In this document: positions 1 to 7,581 of the stretch, one piece after another | How positions within the stretch are numbered: position 1 is the first letter of the stretch | How the letters are laid out: every line of letters begins with the position of its first letter | From: Fennellomyces sp. T-0311 | Taxonomy: Eukaryota; Mucoromycota; Mucoromycetes; Mucorales; Lichtheimiaceae | Direction of reading: 5' to 3' | Length of the DNA stretch: 11,665 bases | NCBI GenBank assembly: GCA_025266875.1 | Contig: JALLLT010000175.1 | Coordinates: forward strand, 1-11,665 | Notes under the pieces: generated by a model | Seen by the model: only the letters and a program-made list of their open reading frames with translations | What the model was told of the DNA's origin: nothing | The model's database searches: none | Translations under genes and position numbers: made by a program

Positions 1-50
1 ACCTGCCGTTTACATAAAAAACATAGGCCCTCCGATTCGCCGCTCATTTT

Positions 51-183
51 AATAATCCCCTAGTGGATTATTAATAACGTCGAGTTGCTCTGGAATAATC
101 TCCTGTCTTGAAAATGGGGCATTACACCCGGGATTGTCAATAATCCCCTAGCATAGTCTCATACTTCTCGCTAGGGGATTATT
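51..183. repeat. AATAATCCCCTAG inverted-repeat segment (possible tiny MITE)
   Basis: AATAATCCCCTAG occurs at 51-63 and again at 139-151, and its reverse complement CTAGGGGATTATT at 171-183. The outer pair would be 13-bp terminal inverted repeats of a 133-bp unit. The inner pair extends to a perfect 14-bp stem (139-152 with 170-183, 17-nt loop). A short hairpin AATAATCC/GGATTATT also lies at 51-58/65-72. No coding capacity is visible. A target duplication is not clear on either side, so calling it a MITE is an inference; it could instead be a local palindromic repeat. Confidence 0.4.
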
Positions 184-984
184 CCTTTTTCGCCCAGTGG
201 ACAGCTTTCATGATTACTCGAAAGGTTAGTCTTGAAGATGTGCAAACTGAATGCCGCTTACAAAGCTATAAGTTATGAGCTAAAGCCCTTGAGTAGGTAT
301 GGTTGTATATATATTGTCAGCAACACCTAAACATACAAATACTAATAACTGCTGCCTGTAGTTTTGTCAAGATAAAGCTTCATAAGCATTATGGAATTCG
401 TTCCTGACTAATGGTAAGACTCTTTGTATAGGTGGCTAACCTACAGTTTCGTTACATATGACAATGATGATCCATTGACGTCACTATACAAAGGTAAGCT
501 TTTGAGGGTAAAACGCTTAAATCCCAATGCTGATCAAACTTCCATAATATACAGAACACTGGCTGATAGTATAAGAAAACGTGGTAAAATCTTAACTTCC
601 TCTTCTATATGCTCCATTGACTAAGCTTGATTTTGACTTTTCTATATTATGAATGTGCACTATGTAAGCTTTGTAATTTTGTTTCGGATAACACAGAATT
701 GATCTATATCTTATAGGAAAGTTAATCCGATTGTTCTATTTTCTTTATTCCTCATCAAGCAAATCACTGTTACTGTTGGTATTTATCATGTTTTCCTCAC
801 CAAATATACGTCCTAATAATCACACGTCTTTAGGGTTGATATGAAATGCCAATTCATATTATTGATGTGGCAATGGCTTTTTCCCACCAACGGATCAATC
901 TCAGTGGACTGTATATGCGACTGTGTTATGCAGTCCTTGCGTCTCATTGGTCTGGTTATATACTTTTAGCCATAGTTTAGCATA
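184..984. other. No supportable gene in this stretch
   Basis: This A+T-rich stretch has no long open frame. The longest open run on the plus strand (424-624) begins at a TTG rather than an ATG, gives 66 residues with no motif I recognise, and has no convincing splice context. There is a short TATATATA run near 305-313. I see no tRNA-like B box or tandem repeat. Confidence 0.5.
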
Positions 985-989
985 GAAAG
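985..989. repeat. Target-site duplication, left copy (GAAAG)
   Basis: GAAAG immediately precedes the left LTR and is repeated at 6318-6322 immediately after the right LTR. Five-base duplications are normal for Ty3/Gypsy integrases. The match supports a simple integration with no later rearrangement of the ends. Confidence 0.85.
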
Positions 990-1100
990 TGTGTTGTGGG
1001 GTTGATAAATAGTAAGGTGAGGCAATAAAGACGAATCCTTTGAGACACAGATTTATTTCTGAAAATCAGAACAACTTGCTTTCTATTATTACGATGGTTC

Positions 1101-1107
1101 TTTTATA
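1101..1107 (-). promoter_or_regulatory. LTR TATA box (TATAAAA), 3' LTR copy
   Basis: TATAAAA reads on the minus strand, upstream of the putative R region and of the AATAAA at 1057-1052. The functional copy for element transcription is its twin in the 5' LTR at 6094-6100. The transcription start is not determined. Confidence 0.55.
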
Positions 1108-1152
1108 CTCGATCGCTTCCTTCGATTCATATGACAGATTTGCATCATAAAT

Positions 1153-1213
1153 TCTCTTAGTCTTTCTCTTAGTACCTCTTAGTACTTCTTAGTGTCTCTT
1201 AGTGTCTTTTAGT
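1153..1213. repeat. Short tandem repeat inside the LTR (CTTAGT units)
   Basis: Six imperfect ~10-bp units with the core CTTAGT (the last is TTTAGT) follow each other. The same array is at about 6146-6206 in the other LTR. It lies in U3, upstream of the TATA box in element orientation, where tandem repeats often act as transcription-factor sites. That role is inference. Confidence 0.6.
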
Positions 1214-1324
1214 ACGATCGAAGTAACGGAGTATTGACAGATCGACGCTAACAAATTTGGTAACACGTAGGTGACGTATTCTCGATTTGGACTTCTTTAT
1301 CGGACTTAGTCCTTGGACACCACA

Positions 1325-1336
1325 TTTGCCCCCTCC
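1325..1336 (-). other. Polypurine tract of the retrotransposon
   Basis: On the minus strand GGAGGGGGCAAA abuts the 3' LTR. A purine run at this place primes plus-strand cDNA synthesis in LTR retrotransposons. Its position between the Pol stop codon and the LTR fits the element orientation. Confidence 0.75.
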
Positions 1337-1365
1337 AGGCTCTTTTTATGCCGTTAGAGAAGTAT

Positions 1366-4300
1366 TTATGCTTTGATATTTTTCTTATTGCGAAAGTTAT
1401 ACTTTCTCTTCTTGATGCTCTGATTATTCTGTTGGCGTTTTCTCTTCTTCTGTGTAGTGGTCCTCTTTACGTTGTCCTTTTGCGTCTGATTGTTAGGGTC
1501 TAATCCTCTTCTCTTCCAGTACTTGGTAATGAACGTTGGATCGCCAAAGTTCTGTGGCGGTTCCCATGTATCATCGTTCTCATCATAACCGGTCCATCTA
1601 ACTCGGTATAAGAAATTACCGTTGTGTTCTTTGTGATCTACAATATTCTCTACGTCGTAGATTTCGTCTACTGGTATCTCTTCAACCTTTTGTACTGGTT
1701 TCATTTGCTCGGGTGAAAAGTTTCTACCGGCTAGTTTTCCTTCATAATCTTCTAAGGAATATGATCCTCCTCGAGTACGGCTGATTACTTTATATGGGCC
1801 TTTATAACGTGGATCCATTTTTCCAGTTACTTCTGGCACTCTAACCATAACATAATCTCCTGATTTGTACTCTACGATTCTGTGCGTTTTGTTGAAGGAT
1901 TCTTCTTGTCTCTTTGTGACAGCTTTTGTTCTTTCTGATATGGCCGGGAATACGATTTCTTTCATATATTTGATTCTCTTCTGTATTTCTTCTCCACTGA
2001 TTGGTTCGACATCTGGATCTTCTCTGTAGTCTTTAAAGTCATTTAACTTTCTTGCAAACATTAGCGAGAATGGCGGAGTGTTGTGACGTGTGGAAACATT
2101 TGCGTTGATCGCTAGTTGTACAGATGGTACTACTTTGTCCCAATCTAACGTCGCTCCTTTGACCATTTTCTTGATGACGATTGACGCCTTCTGTACATGT
2201 CTTTCTGCGGTACCATTTGCGCGAGGGTGATATGGCACGACTAGTCTGTGTTCAAATCCGGAGTGTCTGGCGAATCTTTTCATCAGATCATTCACGAACT
2301 CAGTGCCGTTATCTGATTGGAGTACTTTTGGTAAACCAAAGTCGCAGAAAATCTGAACCAGTGTCTTCACTATGGTCTCTGCTGTTTTATCCGGCAGCGG
2401 TCTGAGAATGCAAAATCTGGTTGCAATATCTACCATGACCATCAGGTATCTGTTACCCGATCTAGACTTGTCAAACGTCGCCAAATCGATTGCAAGATGA
2501 TCAAACGGCTCATCTGCTGTGATCGACTTTAAAGGATGAAATCCTTTTTGCGCAATATTGAACTTTTGGCACTCTTGGCAGGACATGACCAAATCTACCG
2601 CATCTTTCTTTATGTTCGGCCAATGTAAACCATTATTGTGTAGTGCTTGTACTACGGCATTTGCACCAAAGTGACCAAACAAATGTGCTTTCTCTAGCAA
2701 TTCTTTTCTTTCTAACGTTGGCGGTTCGATTGTATTTTCTTCTATTGAGGCGGCTCTGTTGTATCCATCTGTGAACTCTTCTTCTTCTGTATGCTCTGTA
2801 AGGGCATTTCCCCCCTCTGAAGAGTCATCTGCTCCTTCGTGAAAGAGACGGGATAAACTGTCGGGTAGACCATTCTGTTTGCCGGGAATGTGTACAACCT
2901 CGAAATCATAATCAAATAAGATGTCATACCAATTGGTCAGCATGTGATTCAATTGCTTCTGCTTGTGGATGTAAATGAGAGCTTTATGATCTGTGTAAAG
3001 CGTAAACTCATTACCCCATAAATATTTATGGAACTTCTTGAAAGCAAAGATAACTGCACTCAGCTCCTTCTTTGTGACGATATATGATCTCTCTGATTTG
3101 GTCAAGGCTCTGGCCATGAACGAAATAATGTGCTTCTTGTTGTCGTACTTCTGGTACAAGACAGCGGAAATGCCTACATTGGAAGCATCTGTAGCGACAT
3201 GAAATCGTTTCGTCATATCTGGAAAGCTGAGAATAGAGGCAGAAAATAATGCGTGCTTGAGTTTCTCAAAAGCATCTTGATGTCTCTGTGTCCATTGACC
3301 TGTAACATCGGTTGAGTATCTTAACTCATCTAGTGGACTAGTGATATCTGAGATATATGGGATGTGCTGGCGGAAATAATTGATGAAGCCTAGGTAGGAC
3401 ATCACCTCTTTGGCAGTACGCGGTACTGGCCAGCTCTGAGCATTGATAACGCGTCTTCTGTCCAAGGAATGACCATTCTGATCGATCCGGAATCCCAATA
3501 GATATACACTTTTCTGCATGAAGTAGCACTTCTTTGGCTGTAGGATTAAATTTGCAGCTGTTAAACGATCGATCACGGTCGACACGTGGTAAGCATGCTC
3601 TCTAATATTCTTTGAGTGTACCAGGATATCATCTACGAAGATCGTAACCCAGGGTAAATCTCCCAAGATTTTGAACATCGTTCTCTGAAAGCGTGCACTC
3701 AGGAATACCAATCCAAAACATGATCCACGGTGCATGTATCTCTTGGAATCTGGTCCTGTGAATGCGAGTTTGTGTCTGTGCTCCTTCCGAATCGGGAATC
3801 TTGTGAACGCGAGTGCTAAATCTAGCTTCGTAAAGACACTCGAACCCGCAAGTCTATCGAATATTTCCTGACAAGACGGTATAGGGTACTTATCGTTCTT
3901 CTGGTACTGATTGACTTGTCTAACGTCCAAGCAAATTCTAAATTTGGTAAAATTCCCGTCTTCATCGCGCTTCTTAGCAACAGTGAGTGGGTTGTTCCAA
4001 CGATTGTCTTCCTCAGGAGGAATTTCGACGATGGTTTTATCTTCCAGCCATTTCTGAATCTGTTCTTGGACTGCTGGTTTCGCTTTTTCCGGAATGTTGT
4101 ACTGCTTGCGATGACATACAACACCTTCTGGTGTTGGGATGGAAACGAGTGCTTCTGGCAACGGACAGAGCTCTGTTTTGTCAACAAGGGCGTTTTTCTC
4201 AAGACTGGATTTGATTAACCTGAAAAATGTGGCTTGCTCTTGCTCAGTTCCCGCAGGTGACTCATTTGGAATGACGGAATCATCTATTTCTGGTTCTCTT

Positions 4301-4410
4301 TCTTCTTTCAACGCGTCTTTCCAAGTCGAAGCAAGTCCAGTATAGCCAATACCCAAATCGTTAAACAGATCTTTTCCAATGCTCGCTGGGTGGCTTCTTG
4401 TTATTCTCAT
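1366..4410 (-). CDS. pol: Pol polyprotein: protease end, RT, RNase H, integrase, chromodomain
   Basis: This 1,014-residue frame starts inside the protease; its first 25 residues carry the protease tail motif IGKDLFNDLGIG, and the frame is open upstream of this ATG to about 4494. RT spans about 100-310 with the motif A aspartate D197 and catalytic FVDD at 258-261; the usual FGLxNAPxxFQ block is divergent (FGLVFLSARFQ). RNase H keeps D408, E449, D474 and D517. Integrase has the zinc-binding H576/H580/C611/C614 and the DD35E triad D642, D700, E736, then a GPY motif at 871-873. The chromodomain (about 914-970) keeps the aromatic cage Y918, W939, Y942, so methyl-lysine (for example H3K9me) binding is plausible. 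The tail is rich in Lys/Arg, resembling a nuclear-localisation signal. All catalytic residues checked are present. The first ATG is probably not the true start because of the frameshift near 4473. Confidence 0.96.
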   Translation of the reverse strand: MRITRSHPASIGKDLFNDLGIGYTGLASTWKDALKEEREPEIDDSVIPNESPAGTEQEQATFFRLIKSSLEKNALVDKTELCPLPEALVSIPTPEGVVCHRKQYNIPEKAKPAVQEQIQKWLEDKTIVEIPPEEDNRWNNPLTVAKKRDEDGNFTKFRICLDVRQVNQYQKNDKYPIPSCQEIFDRLAGSSVFTKLDLALAFTRFPIRKEHRHKLAFTGPDSKRYMHRGSCFGLVFLSARFQRTMFKILGDLPWVTIFVDDILVHSKNIREHAYHVSTVIDRLTAANLILQPKKCYFMQKSVYLLGFRIDQNGHSLDRRRVINAQSWPVPRTAKEVMSYLGFINYFRQHIPYISDITSPLDELRYSTDVTGQWTQRHQDAFEKLKHALFSASILSFPDMTKRFHVATDASNVGISAVLYQKYDNKKHIISFMARALTKSERSYIVTKKELSAVIFAFKKFHKYLWGNEFTLYTDHKALIYIHKQKQLNHMLTNWYDILFDYDFEVVHIPGKQNGLPDSLSRLFHEGADDSSEGGNALTEHTEEEEFTDGYNRAASIEENTIEPPTLERKELLEKAHLFGHFGANAVVQALHNNGLHWPNIKKDAVDLVMSCQECQKFNIAQKGFHPLKSITADEPFDHLAIDLATFDKSRSGNRYLMVMVDIATRFCILRPLPDKTAETIVKTLVQIFCDFGLPKVLQSDNGTEFVNDLMKRFARHSGFEHRLVVPYHPRANGTAERHVQKASIVIKKMVKGATLDWDKVVPSVQLAINANVSTRHNTPPFSLMFARKLNDFKDYREDPDVEPISGEEIQKRIKYMKEIVFPAISERTKAVTKRQEESFNKTHRIVEYKSGDYVMVRVPEVTGKMDPRYKGPYKVISRTRGGSYSLEDYEGKLAGRNFSPEQMKPVQKVEEIPVDEIYDVENIVDHKEHNGNFLYRVRWTGYDENDDTWEPPQNFGDPTFITKYWKRRGLDPNNQTQKDNVKRTTTQKKRKRQQNNQSIKKRKYNFRNKKNIKA

Positions 4411-4454
4411 AACTTCGAATTGGTATTTTACACTTCTGTTGTTGTGCCATATCT

Positions 4455-5260
4455 CTAAAGGCTCTGTAATACCATTCTTTTGCTCTTCTTATCTACACTT
4501 GCAAGCGAAATATGACCAGTTGTAGGCAACACACGAATATTCTCTTTATTACAAAAATTGTAATCTATTGCACTAAACGTAGCGCCTCCGTCTACCAGGG
4601 CAACCAGGCGGCGACCTCCTATGGTAACGAAAGTTCGTGTTTCATCCTCTTGGTCAGTGATCTCATCTTTCTTCTCTGTAGTTTGCAACTTACAAGGCAA
4701 AATATCTTCGGTAGACGTATCCACCACTCTGTGAGCTGCTCGGCTCGTTCTGTTGTTGCTGCTGCTTGCAGCGGGTGTAAGGGGCAAACCCTTCGCTCTC
4801 TTGTACGCGTCACAACGGTGACCCGGTTGTCTAGGACCACGGCAATACTTGCACGTATTCGGGTCATACTCTCGGCGCTGCTGGTTTGCAGGATTGTGCA
4901 TAGATGCGGCTGTGCCTGGGGCAAACACACGGGGACGACGATTGGCTGAGTGGCCATGCTCTTCTTCTCTCTGTCTCTTGCTGCTCTCGGGCGAGTTTAG
5001 CTGCAAACTTGCAACATAAGTCACCATGTCCTGCAAGGACACCTTCAGCAAATCTTTGCCGAACTTGGTAGAGGCCAGGGCGTACACGTCGTTCTTGTTT
5101 TCCAGGGAGGACAGCAAAGCAACATTCATGATCCGGGGAAACTTGTCGAGACCAGACTCAATACAGCGTTGATGGAACTTACGCACGTACTGCGAAACCT
5201 TCTCGGTGCGTCGCTGGCGCATGTGCAACACGGATTCCATTGTCTTGAGCTGTTGCTCGG
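4455..5260 (-). CDS. gag: Gag C-terminal part and aspartic protease N-terminal part (frameshifted)
   Basis: This frame is coding from about 5258; the first ATG at 5240 is just an internal methionine. Its first ~80 residues continue the capsid-like fold begun in the upstream frame. A zinc knuckle follows at residues 130-143 (C-x2-C-x7-H-x-C, numbered from the 5240 Met), unlike the usual C-x2-C-x4-H-x4-C. A Lys/Asp/Glu-rich linker leads to the protease start VALVDGGATFSAI with candidate catalytic D217. The third residue of the catalytic triad motif is Gly (D-G-G) where D-S-G or D-T-G is standard. The frame stops at TAG 4457-4455, but the protease clearly continues in the Pol frame from about 4473, one base back. 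Together with the neighbouring frames it encodes one polyprotein. Confidence 0.9.
4473..4473 (-). other. Frameshift point 2 (in protease)
   Basis: Minus-strand ATG (4475-4473) ends the upstream fit, and the Pol frame resumes with GGT at 4473-4471, followed by a protease-like VKYQFEV and the IGKDLF motif. Again it is a -1 shift, equivalent to one missing G. It lies inside the protease domain rather than at a domain boundary. Confidence 0.75.
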
Positions 5261-5941
5261 CGTGTCGTACTGGTCAACAATCTTGGCACGGAGCTCTTCC
5301 CAGGTAATGTCCAGGTTTTCTTGTAGTTCACCATCCAACCAAATGGACTGAACGTCATTCAGGCACTTAGGCAACAATCTTGCCCACGTCTTTTCCACCT
5401 CGAAATTGGCAGATCGGACTTCGGCCTCAAACTTGTTCAAAAACCTTTCAGTCGAGATGTGCGTGGCCTTGCTTGGATGCCATGGTTCGGAACCAACGAT
5501 CTGGAGTGCAGGGAGGTCCTTCGGCACAAAGTGGCTCAGGTTGTCAGCCTCAATCTTGGCATTGGCGGCATTGATGGCGGCGAGCTCTTGGTGAGTCATG
5601 AACTCGTGGCACAGGGGAAACCTCTCTCTGCAGACACCTCGGTAATCCGCAACGTTCTTCTTGGCCAACATTAAGTCTTGGAGCAGCTTGGCTTGGACAT
5701 CGGCGGCCTTCTTCTCACCAACGGCTTCTTGATACGCGGCGTCGGCAGCTTCAAACGATTCTTGCAAACCACGGAAAGTAATAAGAGACTTCGCATGGGG
5801 TGCATCTTGGAGGGACAGGTTCTCGATGTCGATATCCATTTGGTCGCCTTCTGCGATAACCTTCTTGGTTTCAGACTGGCTTCCGCTTGGATCCTGACGG
5901 TCTTCCTCGGTCATCTTCGTGGTCTTGTCGATGGGGCTCAT
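5126..5941 (-). CDS. gag: Gag N-terminal part (capsid), frameshifted
   Basis: The start ATG at 5941 lies 41 nt inside the 5' LTR end and is the first ATG of the internal region, so it is a good start. The first ~60 residues are acidic and polar; about 60-130 is Ala/Lys/Glu-rich and probably helical. From about 165 to 228 there is a retrotransposon Gag capsid-like segment (RFLNKFEAEV ... TWARLLPKCL ... SIWLDG). Coding similarity ends near residue 228 (about 5258): the rest of the open frame to 5126 is a Cys/Arg/Ser-rich out-of-frame tail, while the true continuation reads one base back in the next frame. The shift is in the middle of capsid, an unlikely place for programmed frameshifting, so a lost base or a sequencing error is more likely. 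Confidence 0.9.
   Translation of the reverse strand: MSPIDKTTKMTEEDRQDPSGSQSETKKVIAEGDQMDIDIENLSLQDAPHAKSLITFRGLQESFEAADAAYQEAVGEKKAADVQAKLLQDLMLAKKNVADYRGVCRERFPLCHEFMTHQELAAINAANAKIEADNLSHFVPKDLPALQIVGSEPWHPSKATHISTERFLNKFEAEVRSANFEVEKTWARLLPKCLNDVQSIWLDGELQENLDITWEELRAKIVDQYDTPSNSSRQWNPCCTCASDAPRRFRSTCVSSINAVLSLVSTSFPGS
5258..5258 (-). other. Frameshift point 1 (in Gag capsid)
   Basis: Minus-strand codon CCG (5260-5258) is the last that fits the upstream frame, and the next codon that fits, GAG, starts at 5258. Reading needs a -1 shift, equivalent to one missing base in a C/G doublet. There is no X-XXY-YYZ slippery heptamer at the site. Confidence 0.7.
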
Positions 5942-5968
5942 GGTAATAGGTAAGTTGTTGGCGTGAGT

Positions 5969-5982
5969 TCAAAGGAAAAAAA
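5969..5982 (-). other. Primer-binding region next to the 5' LTR
   Basis: On the minus strand the internal region opens TTTTTTTCCTTTGA directly after the 5' LTR. It lacks the TGG expected for the CCA end of a tRNA primer. TCCTTTGA (5976-5969) is perfectly complementary to TCAAAGGA inside the LTR (6036-6029), so Tf1-like self-priming is possible, though 8 bp is short and the LTR site is about 58 nt past the TATA box. Confidence 0.35.
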
Positions 5983-6317
5983 TGTGTTGTGGGGTTGATA
6001 AATAGTAAGGTGAGGCAATAAAGACGAATCCTTTGAGACACAGATTTATTTCTGAAAATCAGAACAACTAGCTTTCTATTATTACGATGGTTCTTTTATA
6101 CTCGATCGCTTCCTTCGATTCATATGACAGATTTGCATCATAAATTCTCTTAGTCTTTCTCTTAGTACCTCTTAGTACTTCTTAGTGTCTCTTAGTGTCT
6201 TTTAGTACGATCGAAGTAACGGAGTATTGACAGATCGACGCTAACAAATTTGGTAACACGTAGGTGACGTATTCTCGATTTGGACTTCTTTATCGGACTT
6301 AGTCCTTGGACACCACA
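5983..6317 (-). repeat. Long terminal repeat, 5' LTR of the chromovirus
   Basis: This is the 335-bp partner of 990-1324 and differs from it at position 6070. In element orientation it is the promoter LTR: the CTTAGT tandem array (about 6206-6146), TATAAAA (6100-6094) and AATAAA (6050-6045) come in that order before the internal region. The Gag ATG follows 41 nt downstream. Confidence 0.96.
6094..6100 (-). promoter_or_regulatory. Retrotransposon promoter TATA box (5' LTR)
   Basis: TATAAAA on the minus strand, followed downstream by the likely R region. Spacing to the start of transcription cannot be fixed from sequence alone. It is the best promoter candidate for Gag-Pol expression. Confidence 0.6.
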
Positions 6318-6322
6318 GAAAG
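6318..6322. repeat. Target-site duplication, right copy (GAAAG)
   Basis: Exact match to 985-989, immediately outside the right LTR end CACCACA. The pre-insertion site would have been a single GAAAG in A+T-rich DNA. Confidence 0.85.
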
Positions 6323-6448
6323 TGATACAAAAAATAAATAAAGAAGTAAACATATTTGGAAGAAAACGATATTTATACATTGGCTTCTTTTGGAGATCTA
6401 TAAAGTTCTCCGTCTAATAATAGATTCTTATAAGGATCTTATTTGAAC

Positions 6449-6638
6449 CTTTCAGACACTAAAAGGTTGCTGAAAGATAATATTTCAGCCGCTGAAATGT
6501 GGTAAGTCAGCCGCTGAAAGATGGCTGAAAGATTGAGCTTTCAGCGGCTGAAAGGTGTCTGAAATTGGATGGCAGAATGTCTTTCAGCCTAATTTTAGAC
6601 ACCTTTCAGCCATCTGAAAGATATCCTTTCTTGTAGTG
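6449..6638. repeat. CTTTCAGC/GCTGAAAG repeat cluster, probable non-autonomous DNA element
   Basis: About ten copies of CTTTCAGC or GCTGAAAG (some CTTTCAGA/TCTGAAA) lie in both orientations, for example 6469-6476, 6483-6497 (palindromic), 6513-6520, 6524-6531, 6538-6554 (palindromic), 6581-6588 and 6603-6610. A perfect 15-bp inverted pair is at 6546-6560/6597-6611. The right edge reads CACTACAAGAAA on the minus strand (6638-6627), like En/Spm (CACTA) ends, and a weaker CACTAAAAGG lies at 6457-6466. Dense bidirectional subterminal repeats are typical of CACTA elements. Flanking 3-bp duplications do not match, so class and ends are uncertain. Confidence 0.5.
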
Positions 6639-7375
6639 TAAGGTATATGTACTACTAGTGCTACAAACGTGTATGTATTCTGTCCGCCACAACTCTCTTT
6701 TCCGCCATTGCCAGTGTTCCCAAATTGTTTCCAAGCTGTTCTAAGCTGTTGCTATAGTTTCTTTTATGGACTTCTTTTGGATTGTGAGGTTATATATATG
6801 ACTAACGCAGTTTTTTTTCTCATAGAGACAACTTTTACATAAAAATCTGTTGCTACAGTTTCTTTTATAGTATGCTTTTTGGGCTGTGAGGTTGTATAGC
6901 TGGCTGACGCGGTGTTTTTTTATAAAGACCTCTTTTACACAAACCCTGTCGCCTATAATATTGGTATGTATTTTTTTCCATTATAATAAACAGATTCTTT
7001 CTCACTATATTTTTTTACAGAGAACCTATTTGTATATAATCTTGCAGTATGCTTTTCTTTAACTACAGTACTTAAACATTTTATACTTTTTTTATACCAG
7101 GCATTCTCTTGTTACTTGATCAGTCAAACGGTATGTTTGCTTTTTTTTTTTTTATCTAGTACTGATTAACTAGCTTTTCAATAGGGTAGAAAACAAAAAA
7201 CCTCACACTATCAAAGCATATGTAAGAATAGCACTTTTTTTATTTACAAAGCAACGCTTTATTATAGAAAAAAGGTAAGCATTTATAGTTTTACAAATAG
7301 AAATACTTTTGTATATAGTTTTTTATTATAAGCTTTTGAAATAATATTATTTTATTAATAAAAACACTTCTTTAA
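6639..7375. other. Non-coding T-rich spacer with a diverged tandem repeat
   Basis: No open frame of note. Two diverged ~101-bp copies begin at 6746 (CTGTTGCTATAGTTTC) and 6847 (CTGTTGCTACAGTTTC), each followed by a TGTGAGGTT...CT(G)ACGC(A/G)G...T-run pattern. A third, poorly preserved copy may begin at about 6946. The rest is poly-T runs and A+T-rich DNA. Confidence 0.5.
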
Positions 7376-7581
7376 TCTACTATTAAAAGAATCGAGTGTG
7401 GCTAACTTTTGTGGCTAACTTTTAAAAAAGGAAATCACAGCCTCACCTTGAGAATACCCTTACTGTACCTCGACACAACCTTTTTTTTTCAAACAACTGG
7501 CAACCACTACTCTAATACTGAGCCCCGTGCTATCGTGCCTTTTTTTACGTCTAACAGCTCTTTAAACAGCCTGGCTACCTA
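7376..7581 (+). mobile_element. Truncated Helitron 5' end (copy 1)
   Basis: It begins TCTACTATTAAAAGAATCG after an A, the usual A|TC Helitron start, then GCTAACTTTT repeats and GGAAATCACAGCCTCACC. The same order occurs at 7582 and 8982. It stops after about 206 bp where copy 2 begins, so it was truncated or interrupted by copy 2. No coding sequence is seen in it. Confidence 0.6.

Larger units (their letters stand above)
990..1324 (-). repeat. Long terminal repeat, 3' LTR of the chromovirus
   Basis: The 335-bp repeat matches 5983-6317, with one difference that I can find (T at 1077, A at 6070). In element orientation it begins TGTGGTGTCC and ends CCACAACACA, giving short TGTG/CACA inverted ends. 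It contains a TATAAAA box (1107-1101, minus strand) and an AATAAA polyadenylation-like signal (1057-1052, minus strand). A run of about six ~10-bp CTTAGT-containing repeats lies at about 1153-1213. Confidence 0.96.
990..6317 (-). mobile_element. Full-length Ty3/Gypsy LTR retrotransposon (chromovirus)
   Basis: This is a 5,328-bp element read on the minus strand: 5' LTR (5983-6317), Gag start at 5941, Gag-protease, then reverse transcriptase, RNase H, integrase and chromodomain, polypurine tract and 3' LTR (990-1324). The order RT-RNaseH-IN defines Ty3/Gypsy, and the C-terminal chromodomain defines the chromovirus branch. The LTRs differ at one of 335 positions by eye and the element is flanked by GAAAG duplications, so insertion is recent. 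Gag-Pol would be one frame of about 1,525 residues but two -1-type frameshifts (near 5258 and 4473) split it into three open frames. Without suppression of those shifts it should be non-autonomous; sequencing error is an alternative explanation. Confidence 0.97.

Noticed and set aside
424..624. 66-residue open frame on the plus strand
   Set aside because: It starts at TTG, has no motif I recognise and no supporting splice or promoter context; open by chance in A+T-rich DNA is more likely.
5230..5262. Programmed -1 frameshift in Gag
   Set aside because: No slippery heptamer is seen and the site is within capsid, before the zinc knuckle, where recoding would not give a useful Gag/Gag-Pol ratio.
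6192..6380. Minus-strand frame with a hydrophobic, signal-like N terminus
   Set aside because: Most of it lies inside the LTR and it ends there; it is created by the insertion. Reading across the empty site gives only a short product with no recognisable feature.
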